Position numbers and translations under genes: made by a program. Under the pieces are notes generated by a model, which was given only the letters and a program-made list of their open reading frames with translations, did no database searches and was not told the origin of the DNA. Positions 45,273 to 52,902 of a stretch of DNA of 64,000 bases are shown in pieces (positions within the stretch are counted from its first letter, which is position 1; each line of letters begins with the position of its first letter). The DNA is from Clostridia bacterium (GTDB lineage Bacteria > Bacillota > Clostridia > UBA1381), in NCBI GenBank assembly GCA_900751885.1, contig CAADTH010000050.1, positions 62,001 through 126,000 on the forward strand. Direction: 5' to 3'.

Positions 45273-46118
45273 TTATTTTTGCAGGACACACACGACCATC
45301 TTTACAACACATTCTTTCAGGAGGGGAAGCTTTGCCAAAGGGGATAGATAGGGGCGGAGTGGGATTTCCGCGTAATAATCGGTGCTTGCGTCAAGGCGCA
45401 AACGGAGCTTTTGGAATTTTTTTATGGTCATGTGATTGATATAAGAGATATACTCTCTTTCGGATGTGTCTTTTGAAAAGCGCAAATCGAGCCGTTTTTT
45501 CTGGTCGGGAAGCCCAGCGGTTAAATCTTGATAGGCGCGGATGAGTGTGGGTTCTTTAAAAAACAGGTGAACCCACGGGATGGAAATGGCATCACTCAAA
45601 TGTGCGCCGAACGGGTGATAGTATGGCGGAAAGTTGATATAGATTCGTCCACCGTCCGAGAGCAGGGTCAACGCTTTGATTAATACTCCGGCAGGATTTT
45701 GGACATGCTCCATAAAATCATTCATGATAATGGTGTCAAAATGGTGCTCGGGCAGTGGCAGGGAGAGGATATCGCCTGATACAAAGGTAAAGCGGTCAGA
45801 ATATCCGAGCGATTCGGCGAATGCTTCCGCTTCCGGGCGGTAGGAATCCACGATATCTACACCAACCACATGCTTCGCTCCCAGGCTTACATAATAGAGG
45901 GATTTTCCTGCCGCCCCACATCCCATATCCAAAACAGTCTTGCTCTCAAAGAGGTCTTGCGCTGTATAGTGGTCTAGGTAAAACGCGATGGTGTGCTTTC
46001 CCATCTCATATTGCCATTGAGCGTATGTCTTTGTGCCATCATTTTGCATATTAAAAGGGTGCTGTTGCTTTGGGAATAGATGATTTGCCAGCTTAATCAT
46101 AGGAACACCAAGTGTCAT
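45273..46118 (-). CDS. class I SAM-dependent methyltransferase
   Basis: 281 residues. The Rossmann fold has the SAM motif VLDMGCGAAGKSLYY (about 60-74), an acidic partner VVGVDIVD (about 83-90), FVSGDILSLPLPEHHFDTIIMND (about 112-134) and a motif-IV-like MNDFMEHVQNPAGVL. Type-11/25 methyltransferases of this sort modify small molecules, glycans or lipids; nothing here fixes the acceptor. ATG 46118 follows AAGGAG (10-base spacer); TTG 46124 is too close to it. No promoter is obvious between its start and the left inverted repeat of the neighbouring recombinase unit. That makes the gene a candidate for control by DNA inversion. Confidence 0.85.
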   Translation of the reverse strand: MTLGVPMIKLANHLFPKQQHPFNMQNDGTKTYAQWQYEMGKHTIAFYLDHYTAQDLFESKTVLDMGCGAAGKSLYYVSLGAKHVVGVDIVDSYRPEAEAFAESLGYSDRFTFVSGDILSLPLPEHHFDTIIMNDFMEHVQNPAGVLIKALTLLSDGGRIYINFPPYYHPFGAHLSDAISIPWVHLFFKEPTLIRAYQDLTAGLPDQKKRLDLRFSKDTSEREYISYINHMTIKKFQKLRLRLDASTDYYAEIPLRPYLSPLAKLPLLKECVVKMVVCVLQK

Positions 46119-46165
46119 TGTCAATTCTCTCCTTACTTCATGTCATACCGCGGTGATATCCGGCT

Positions 46166-46197
46166 TCGCAAATGTTCTCCATTTGTGAAACCGGCAG
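46166..46197 (+). repeat. left inverted repeat of the recombinase unit (32 bp)
   Basis: The reverse complement of this stretch matches 47522-47553 at 30 of 32 positions; the shared core is TTTCACAAATGGAGAACATT, with CTGCCG outside on one side and CGA on the other. The two differences are G/A changes. Confidence 0.9.
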
Positions 46198-46231
46198 AAG
46201 AAAGAGGTTTTACAATGAATCGCGCCGGACA

Positions 46232-46248
46232 GACCAGAATTTTGACGG
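46232..46248 (+). repeat. left direct repeat, candidate arm-type integrase site
   Basis: GACCAGAATTTTGACGG here is identical to 47389-47405 in the same orientation. The AATTTTGACG part recurs in all at 46238, 47395, 47427 (ATTTTGACG) and 47437. Such repeats near both ends resemble the arm sites bound by the N-terminal domain of Tn916/lambda-type integrases. Confidence 0.7.
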
Positions 46249-46253
46249 CGAAT

Positions 46254-47360
46254 CTACTGCCAAAACGCTTCTAAAAGAGCCATCCGGCTTCGTTTGAATT
46301 CATCCAGAGAGTGGGTATACAGATTCAGTGTAATTGCAGTTGTGCAGTGACCAAGGATTTCACTTAATGATTTGATGTCGAACCCTACCTCCAACGCCCT
46401 GGTGGCAAAGGTGTGACGCAGGGTGTGAAACGGAACGGTGGATACGTTTGCGTGTGTTAGGAGAGCGCGGAATTGATTTTGTATTGTCCTGGGATTGACG
46501 AGCTTTGAGGACAGGACATATTCACCTGATGGATTATAGCGGTCACGGTAAGACAACAGAGATTGAAACAGAAAATCAGGCAGGGGAATGGTGCGGTAAG
46601 AGGATTGGCTTTTCGGTGGGAGAAATGTAAGTTTCGTTTTTGAGAGAGAGCCTTCCTCCGGGAGACATGCAATCCGCTGTAGCGTTCGGTGTACAGAAAG
46701 GGACTGCATCTCCAAATTGATATCACTCCACTTCAGCGCACAAAGCTCACCGAGGCGTACGCCTGTATAAAGGCAAAGGAGAGTTCCCATTTTAATCGGA
46801 GAATTTGAAGGTGTTGCAGCTCGCTCGACGCGTTTTTGTTCTGTTCGTGTAAACGCGTAGGCACAGTGAGGGCTTACATGGGGAAGATAAATGTTTGACC
46901 ACGATACACAGCACATACAGGCTTCCTCAGCCGGCTTCAAGCCTTTTCGAAACAGATGGTAAATTGCCTGGACTGTGCGCGACGATAGTCCTTTTTCAGC
47001 AAGAACGCCGACAAAGGACTGGATTGTTTCGCTCGTCAGATGTGCTAAGCGGCATGAGCCGAGCGCCGGAACGATATGGTTGGTGACATAGCCGAGATAC
47101 ACCTGATAGGTTGTGATTTTTACGTGTCCGGTGATAGACTCCAAATAAAAATGAAACCACTGTGCCACAGTGATGTCGCACAATGACTGAGGATAGCCGC
47201 ATGATGATTTTGCATCTGCCAGCTTGGCTTTTACCTCATGATATGTTTTTGCATAGACAGAGGTATAAACGGTCTTTCCATTTTTATCTTTTCCGCTTGG
47301 AAAGCGACCTTCATACCGACCATCTTTTCGTTTGTAAATGTTTTCTCCTCTTCTTGGCAT
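46254..47360 (-). CDS. tyrosine recombinase (phage/Tn916-type integrase)
   Basis: 368 residues. The N-terminal arm-binding domain (about 1-55) reads RRGENIYKRKDGRYEGRFPSG, common in Clostridia integrases. A SAM-like core-binding domain (about 62-150) and a catalytic domain (about 165-368) follow. Catalytic residues are Arg in YTGVRLGELCAL, the HxxR box HTLRHTFATRAL, His in ILGHCTTA and the nucleophilic Tyr in LNLYTHSLDEF. ATG 47360 follows AAGGAGG. The gene is alone: no excisionase, relaxase, transposition or phage genes accompany it. It is bounded by 32-bp inverted repeats with integrase-type direct repeats inside. It could invert its own segment or be a minimal mobile element; the sequence cannot decide. 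Confidence 0.93.
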   Translation of the reverse strand: MPRRGENIYKRKDGRYEGRFPSGKDKNGKTVYTSVYAKTYHEVKAKLADAKSSCGYPQSLCDITVAQWFHFYLESITGHVKITTYQVYLGYVTNHIVPALGSCRLAHLTSETIQSFVGVLAEKGLSSRTVQAIYHLFRKGLKPAEEACMCCVSWSNIYLPHVSPHCAYAFTRTEQKRVERAATPSNSPIKMGTLLCLYTGVRLGELCALKWSDINLEMQSLSVHRTLQRIACLPEEGSLSKTKLTFLPPKSQSSYRTIPLPDFLFQSLLSYRDRYNPSGEYVLSSKLVNPRTIQNQFRALLTHANVSTVPFHTLRHTFATRALEVGFDIKSLSEILGHCTTAITLNLYTHSLDEFKRSRMALLEAFWQ

Positions 47361-47388
47361 TCAAAAACCTCCTTAACGATTGTGGTTT

Positions 47389-47446
47389 GACCAGAATTTT
47401 GACGGAAAATGTATTGTTTTCCTTGGATTTTGACGAAATTTTGACG
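47389..47446 (+). repeat. right cluster of arm-type direct repeats
   Basis: Three copies of (A)ATTTTGACG at 47395-47404, 47427-47435 and 47437-47446, the first within the 17-bp copy of the left repeat. Asymmetric numbers (one left, three right) are usual at integrase-bound ends. Confidence 0.7.
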
Positions 47447-47454
47447 CTTTTTGT

Positions 47455-47483
47455 TTGCAATTAGGCGGAATATGTGGTAATAT
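47455..47483 (+). promoter_or_regulatory. outward-facing promoter inside the recombinase unit
   Basis: TTGCAA (47455-47460), 17-bp spacer ending in an extended TGG, then TAATAT (47478-47483), pointing rightward out of the unit, 38 bp before the right inverted repeat. In the present orientation it runs into the terminator at 47554-47589. After inversion between the repeats it would read toward the methyltransferase gene. Confidence 0.45.
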
Positions 47484-47521
47484 AAAGAAAAATTGTGGAA
47501 AAGTTTTCACACCGAGCGGTA

Positions 47522-47553
47522 CTGCCGATTTCACAAATGGAGAACATTTACGA
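47522..47553 (+). repeat. right inverted repeat of the recombinase unit (32 bp)
   Basis: Partner of 46166-46197 (30 of 32 identical after reversal). The unit between them is about 1.32 kb and contains only the recombinase gene, its repeats and the outward promoter. Confidence 0.9.
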
Positions 47554-47590
47554 AAAAAGAGACTATCTAAAAGATAGTCTCTTTTTTATT
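47554..47590. terminator. bidirectional terminator at the right border of the recombinase unit
   Basis: AAAAAAGAGACTATCT pairs with AGATAGTCTCTTTTTT around three A, giving 16 perfect pairs. It ends the CAP gene on the minus strand and blocks the outward promoter on the plus strand. Confidence 0.92.
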
Positions 47591-47602
47591 TCAGACAACC
47601 GA

Positions 47603-48466
47603 TTATGGCGTGATGAAGCATTGGGTCCAATAGTAGCGGTAAGGGCCATCCCCTTTGTAAAAACCGACTCCAAGTGTCGTAAGGTTCGGATTTAGAATGT
47701 TTGCCCTGTGACCTGACGAATTCATCCATCCTTTCATGACGGCTTCAGGGGAGGTTTGCCCTGCGGCAATATTTTCTGCCGCACGGGAATAGCGGATTCC
47801 GTAGTTTTTCATGCGGTCGAATGGGGAAAGCCTATCCGGATTTTCATGCGCCATAAACGCGCGGTCATTCATATCCTTGCTGTGCGCGCGTGCGACAGCG
47901 GCAAGGCTGTCACTCCAGGAAAGTGGAGAAAGACCTTGCTTTTGTCTCTCTTCATTCACCAGCTCAAACACACGCTTTTCAAAATCGTTGCTTTCAGACG
48001 GAGGCAAAGACGGTGATGGTGATGGTGACGGAGATGGAGAGATTGGAGTCGTATGAATTTGTACACTGCGTGATTCCTCCAGCCACTCCACCTGCGCGCC
48101 AAAGCTTTCACTCACGGCACGAATCGGCACAAGCGTCCGGTCGCCTACAATTTTAGGAGCGACATCGAGTGTGATAATTTTTCCGTTCTGCAGCATGGTG
48201 TATTTCCCGATTTGTAGTATGATAACTGTCGTGTTCTTGTTTGCTGTTACAGTTTGGGTTCGCTCTGTCCAGCTTACGGTTGCACCGAGCGCTTCGAAAA
48301 TTTTTCTCACAGGTACCAGCACACGGTCATTCTCTATGATGGGTTCCTGGTCAAATTGCACAGCGGTATCGTTTACAGTAACCTGAATTCCGGCGGCATA
48401 GCTTGAAAACCCCAGCTGTATCAATAAAAACAACGCCAAAATCGGCGCAACAATTCTTTGTTTCAT
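47603..48466 (-). CDS. secreted stalk-domain CAP/SCP (YkwD-like) protein
   Basis: 287 residues: signal peptide (1-24, ending SYAAG), two CuAO_N/stalk motifs (RVLVPVRKIFEALGATVSW near 49-67 and RTLVPIRAVSESFGAQVEW near 109-127), a Ser-Pro linker (about 142-156, PSPSPSPSPS) and a CAP domain (about 163-287). The CAP domain keeps its conserved pair of His/Glu (ARAHSKDM, AENIAAG) and the GHRANILNP signature. Bacterial CAP proteins are exported, of unsettled function (putative wall or protease role). Minus-strand TTGAAC-17-TAGGAT lies just upstream of ATG 48466. It is the fifth stalk-domain protein of the window. Confidence 0.92.
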   Translation of the reverse strand: MKQRIVAPILALFLLIQLGFSSYAAGIQVTVNDTAVQFDQEPIIENDRVLVPVRKIFEALGATVSWTERTQTVTANKNTTVIILQIGKYTMLQNGKIITLDVAPKIVGDRTLVPIRAVSESFGAQVEWLEESRSVQIHTTPISPSPSPSPSPSLPPSESNDFEKRVFELVNEERQKQGLSPLSWSDSLAAVARAHSKDMNDRAFMAHENPDRLSPFDRMKNYGIRYSRAAENIAAGQTSPEAVMKGWMNSSGHRANILNPNLTTLGVGFYKGDGPYRYYWTQCFITP

Positions 48467-48628
48467 ATTATCACCCTTTCAGACTCTATCCTAACACATA
48501 TTCAGGGACAGTTCAATTTAAGATATATGGGAGTTACACTTGATTTTTGAAGCGCATGAAGGAAAGACCAATTATTAGGAAAAAGAATGATGACGAGGGC
48601 GTGTCTTCCAAAACAGAGAGAAATGTGG

Positions 48629-48634
48629 TATACT
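48629..48634 (+). promoter_or_regulatory. extended -10 upstream of the GLUG-repeat gene
   Basis: TGTGGTATACT contains TATACT (48629-48634) with a TG extension, 108 bp before the start codon; no good -35 is visible. Confidence 0.35.
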
Positions 48635-48741
48635 ATTAATGTGCCCTCATTTTTGATGAAGGGAAAAAGTATATCATCAAAGGGGAACTAGCGAATAGAT
48701 AGTATGATAGGAAAAATGAAACATATAGAAGGGGAAGATAG

Positions 48742-51700
48742 ATGATGAAGGTACAAAAATGGATGGCGTGGGTTTTAGCTATTTGTATGAGCCTGGGGTA
48801 TGCCGGAATATTGCCGGCAGGCGCGGCAGGAGAACAGTATGCTGGCTGGACAGAGGCAGGAGACGCCGCTCTGTATGGCGAGGATTACGATTGGGTCATG
48901 AATGAGTACGATGGAGTGGATGGAATTGCGGTTTATACCGCGCTGGGGCTTGCATGGGCGGCAAATCAAATCAACAGGGGGAATCCGCAGTATTATAAAA
49001 CCATTCATCTCAAGCGGGATATTGATTTGTCGAGTGTCGAACTATCAGATAACAACTGGATTCCGATTGCGGCAACGTCCGGTGCGATTGGATTCGACGG
49101 CGAGAATCACACGGTTACAGGGCTTTTTATCAACCGCCCGGACGAGGACTATCAGGGACTGTTCGGAAGAGTTTTAAATAATCAGACAGAGCTTGCGAAT
49201 GTGACAATCAAAAACGCGTCAATCATCGGAAAGGACAATGTCGGCGCGCTCGTGGGAAGCAGTATCATCGCAATTAAAAATTGTACGGTAGAGGATGATG
49301 TGACAGTTACAGGAAAAAACAAGGTGGGCGGCATTGCAGGCTCCTGCAACGGCATGGTGACGAACTGCCACAACCGCGGCACGGTGACCTCTTCGCAGGA
49401 GAGAAATCCATCGGCGAGATTCACCGCTGTCTGTGCTGCCGGAATCTGCGCTGTCGGCATGGGGAGCATTTATAACTGCTCTAACACAGGAGAGGTTACT
49501 GCCATCGGCAGCTGCGTCGGTGGAATTACGGCAGGGATGAGAGTCTATAACAGCTATAATAGAGGAGATGTCACAGGAGAGACCTTTGTCGGCGGAATCA
49601 TAGGTGACCAGCTTTGGAATACGGTCCAAAATTGCTACAATACAGGCAGGATTACCGCGAATGGGACAGATGAGGATATCATTTACCGCGGAAGTATCGC
49701 GGCATATGACACGGACACGTCAAATATAACACATTGTTTTTACCTGGAGGGAGACTCTTTGGGCATTGGCTCGAATAAACAGGATACGCCTGGAGTAACG
49801 GATGCAATGGCTGAGGAAGACATGAAGGGGGCTGTCATGATGGACAGTCTCAATGAATGGGTGATTGAAAACAAGGAAAAAAAGCCGTATCTTCGCTACT
49901 GGAAGGCGGACGAGAGTATCAGTCCGGCCAATAGCGGCTATCCAGTATATTCTGACACGCTTTACGATACATGGGAGGATATCGCAAACGCAGCAGTGGA
50001 GGGAAAGGATTATGAAGCGAATGCGGACGGTCTTGTCATCAAAAGTGCGCGCGGCATGGCGTATTTTGCAAGAAGAGTAAACAGTGGCGAGGATTATGCG
50101 CAAAAGACAGTAAAGCTGGGAAAGGATATCAACATGACCGCGGCAAGCCCGACAGAGGGCGGATGGACGGTCATAGGAGATACGCCGCATCCGTGGAACG
50201 GCACATTTGACGGACAGGGGTATACATTGAGCAGTATCGAATGTATCCGGGAGGGGGAAACGGACGAAGCAGGATTGTTTGGTGTGATTTCTGAGCAGGG
50301 CAGTGTGAAAAATCTTGTTTTGTCAGATATTAAGATAATCAGTGAGGGGACAAATTCTCTGGTGGGCGCTGTTGCGTCAGTCAATCGGGGTGTGATTGAT
50401 TCCTGCACGGTAGAGGAGACAGGAGCGGTGCAGGGAGGTTTAATTGCAGGGGGAATCGCCGGGAGCAATGAAGGAACTATACGCATGTGTACAAACCGTG
50501 CGGCAGTGGAAAGCGAATTGCAGGAGGCAGGAGGAATTGCGGGCATAAACCGAGAGAATGCAAGAATAGAAAACTGTACCAGTCAGGCGGACAGTATAAG
50601 CGCTGAAGGCTGTGCAGGAGGAGTTGTGGGAAGCAACAAGGGAAGGATAGAGAAAAGTAGCTGTACGCGCGGCGACAGCCGAACTGTCACGATTACAGCA
50701 AAGGAGCGCGCCGGAGGAATCGCAGGAGTCAATGAAGAGGTCATAGACGGCTGTATCAATGAAGCGGATGTTACGGGACAGCAAAGCGCAGGGGGCGTAG
50801 CGGGCACGAATAGCGGAATTGTTCGCAACTGCTTTAGCGGCAACCGGAAAGGTGCAAGAACTGGCATCGTCACAGGTCGGCAATGCGCCGGCGGTATCGC
50901 TGGGGAAAATACAGGCAGGCTTCAAAACAGTGGTGTTGGAAATGGAGCTGCCACCACAATCGTAGTCGGTTCGGATGACAGGATGACAGGCGGCATCGCG
51001 GGGTATCACAGCGGAATGATGCAGAATTGCTATATAGACGCGTTGACGTCCGGCGCAGGTGTGATTGGAAGCTGGGATAACAGTAGAGGCAGTGCGGACA
51101 GTGTGGTAGAAAACTGCTATTATGTAAACGGTGGCTGGGATTATTATGCGGTAGGATGCTATCTTACAGAAGAAGGACAAATGCCGGGATACAATGACGA
51201 AAGCAAGATGAAGGGGGCATCCGTTGGCAATATCCGAAAGAGTACAGGCATCAATGAGTTGAATCTGTGGGTTCAGGCACAGGCAAGCGAGAAGTATTCT
51301 CTCTGGATCAAGGAAGCAGGAGGAGTATACGCACTGCCGGCTGCCGCGTGGTCACAGGCTTTGGTAGTTGCCCCTCCTGAAATCACGAAGCAGGTACAGC
51401 GAGACGAATCAAATGAGAAGGGGAGCTTTACGCTCAAAGGACAACCGGGCGCTATTGTAGAGATTGTGGCAAAGGAGCGGTATGACACAAGCGAGCTGGA
51501 TTTCACCCGGGCGCGAATTGTCACGCTGGATGAAAACGGCGGCGCAGTGTATGAAGCAGAGACAGGACATACGTTTTATGTGCGCTACCAGATGGGGGAA
51601 GAGGCAGAGGGAAAGGTTGTTCTGATTGCAAACAGCGACTATTTTAAAAAGCTATATCGGGTAAGATTTTTGCAGTATGGGGAGGATACGCCGCTTGCCG

Positions 51701-52761
51701 TGCGATATGTGTGGGAGCAGGAGAAGATTTCAAACAGACCCGAGCACCCAATAAAAGAAGGATATGAATTTGTCTACTGGACAGACGACCCGGAAAAAAA
51801 GACAGAGTATGATTTAAAATCCTTCATTGTTTCAAGGGACACAGACATCTATGCGGTGTGGGAGAGAACATTCCAATTTGAGAATCAATTTGAGATAATA
51901 TTTCATTATGGTGCTGAGGAAAGTGCTGACCTCAAGGAACATATTTCCTACTTGGATGAAAGCGCGGTGTTTGCACTTGACGACATCCAATGTTTTATCG
52001 ACACCAATCAGCCGCGGCTCCCGGACGGAATGAGTTTGGATGAAAGTACAGGAATCATCATTAGTACAGGGGCACAAGAGATAGGGTCATATACTCAGCA
52101 ATTTAGCGCGAGGGACAAAAAGCCGTTTGTGGTATCGCCGGATGATTCAAATCCTGTCTCGATTTCAGGCTATGCGCGGAGTGCTCAGAAAGCCCAAGAT
52201 GTAACGCTCCATATTGTAAAGGGGATTCCTGGTTACACTGTGCCGAACGAAATGACGGCACAGAGGGGGCAAACAATCGGAGAGCTTGCGCTCCCAGACG
52301 GATTTTCTTGGGAGGAGGATATAAAGACTGTCATTGACAAGGTGGGAAGCAATGTATTTCATGCCACCTATACGCCGGAGGATACAGAGCATTATGAAAT
52401 CATTTCACATATTCCGGTGTCCATCACGGTGGAAGGCAGAAAAACAGATATACCAGCGCTGGGTGAGTATGAAAATAAAGTACAAATTACAGCGCTGGAG
52501 CAGACGGACGGGCTTTGCCTTGCGCTTGAGTGCTTGGATGAGCAGACGAAGAACCATCAAATTACAATGTATTTAACACAATGGGAGAATGGAGTGCTTA
52601 AGGGAATCCAAACGTGTCCGGTTATCTGGGATGAAAACAAGGGAAGAATCATGATTGATACCCTTTCGCAGGAAGAAGTAAAGATATATCTTTGGGATGC
52701 GGCGCAAAATCCACTGCTCGAGACAATGACAGGGGATGAAATACGAGGCATGTTTTCCTGA
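48742..52761 (+). CDS. large secreted GLUG-repeat protein with InlB-type repeat
   Basis: 1,339 residues with a signal peptide (1 to about 29, ending PAGAAG). From about 30 to 850 it carries two beta-helix-like arrays of GLUG-type motifs (for example VGGIAGSCNGMVTNCHNRG, AGGIAGSNEGTIRMCTNRA, AGGVVGSNKGRIEKS) with repeated entry segments (WVPIAAT- and WTVIGD-type, near 110 and 475). An InlB B-type repeat follows (about 975-1035, REHPIKEGYEFVYWTDDP-like) and then beta domains to the end. Proteins of this type are adhesins or scaffolds; no catalytic motif is seen. AAGGGG precedes ATG 48742. It is the only gene between its promoter and the terminator. Confidence 0.85.
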   Translation: MMKVQKWMAWVLAICMSLGYAGILPAGAAGEQYAGWTEAGDAALYGEDYDWVMNEYDGVDGIAVYTALGLAWAANQINRGNPQYYKTIHLKRDIDLSSVELSDNNWIPIAATSGAIGFDGENHTVTGLFINRPDEDYQGLFGRVLNNQTELANVTIKNASIIGKDNVGALVGSSIIAIKNCTVEDDVTVTGKNKVGGIAGSCNGMVTNCHNRGTVTSSQERNPSARFTAVCAAGICAVGMGSIYNCSNTGEVTAIGSCVGGITAGMRVYNSYNRGDVTGETFVGGIIGDQLWNTVQNCYNTGRITANGTDEDIIYRGSIAAYDTDTSNITHCFYLEGDSLGIGSNKQDTPGVTDAMAEEDMKGAVMMDSLNEWVIENKEKKPYLRYWKADESISPANSGYPVYSDTLYDTWEDIANAAVEGKDYEANADGLVIKSARGMAYFARRVNSGEDYAQKTVKLGKDINMTAASPTEGGWTVIGDTPHPWNGTFDGQGYTLSSIECIREGETDEAGLFGVISEQGSVKNLVLSDIKIISEGTNSLVGAVASVNRGVIDSCTVEETGAVQGGLIAGGIAGSNEGTIRMCTNRAAVESELQEAGGIAGINRENARIENCTSQADSISAEGCAGGVVGSNKGRIEKSSCTRGDSRTVTITAKERAGGIAGVNEEVIDGCINEADVTGQQSAGGVAGTNSGIVRNCFSGNRKGARTGIVTGRQCAGGIAGENTGRLQNSGVGNGAATTIVVGSDDRMTGGIAGYHSGMMQNCYIDALTSGAGVIGSWDNSRGSADSVVENCYYVNGGWDYYAVGCYLTEEGQMPGYNDESKMKGASVGNIRKSTGINELNLWVQAQASEKYSLWIKEAGGVYALPAAAWSQALVVAPPEITKQVQRDESNEKGSFTLKGQPGAIVEIVAKERYDTSELDFTRARIVTLDENGGAVYEAETGHTFYVRYQMGEEAEGKVVLIANSDYFKKLYRVRFLQYGEDTPLAVRYVWEQEKISNRPEHPIKEGYEFVYWTDDPEKKTEYDLKSFIVSRDTDIYAVWERTFQFENQFEIIFHYGAEESADLKEHISYLDESAVFALDDIQCFIDTNQPRLPDGMSLDESTGIIISTGAQEIGSYTQQFSARDKKPFVVSPDDSNPVSISGYARSAQKAQDVTLHIVKGIPGYTVPNEMTAQRGQTIGELALPDGFSWEEDIKTVIDKVGSNVFHATYTPEDTEHYEIISHIPVSITVEGRKTDIPALGEYENKVQITALEQTDGLCLALECLDEQTKNHQITMYLTQWENGVLKGIQTCPVIWDENKGRIMIDTLSQEEVKIYLWDAAQNPLLETMTGDEIRGMFS

Positions 52762-52766
52762 CAAAG

Positions 52767-52798
52767 AATACAGCTGTGGAAGCAGCTGTATTTTTTGT
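52767..52798 (+). terminator. terminator after the GLUG-repeat gene
   Basis: AATACAGCTG pairs with CAGCTGTATT around TGGAAG, then TTTTT. Confidence 0.85.
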
Positions 52799-52840
52799 AC
52801 AGTAATATGGAATATATGGAGAATAAACAATGTTTTTCTG

Positions 52841-52869
52841 TTGCAAAAAAGCGAAAAAAAGGATATACT
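52841..52869 (+). promoter_or_regulatory. promoter of the EndoQ-UvrD fusion gene
   Basis: TTGCAA (52841-52846), 17-bp spacer, TATACT (52864-52869), about 30 bp before the start codon. Confidence 0.6.
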
Positions 52870-52902
52870 AAAGGTATCTGAAGAAAAATGGGGAGATATG
52901 AC

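Noticed and set aside
46080..46274. A 64-residue plus-strand frame across the left inverted repeat
   Set aside because: No ribosome site, spans repeat and gene starts; likely chance.
47990..48050. Tandem short repeats (ggtgat-like)
   Set aside because: They encode the Ser-Pro linker of the CAP protein; low complexity only.
50440..51180. Long minus-strand frame inside the GLUG gene
   Set aside because: Shadow caused by repetitive codons of the GLUG arrays.
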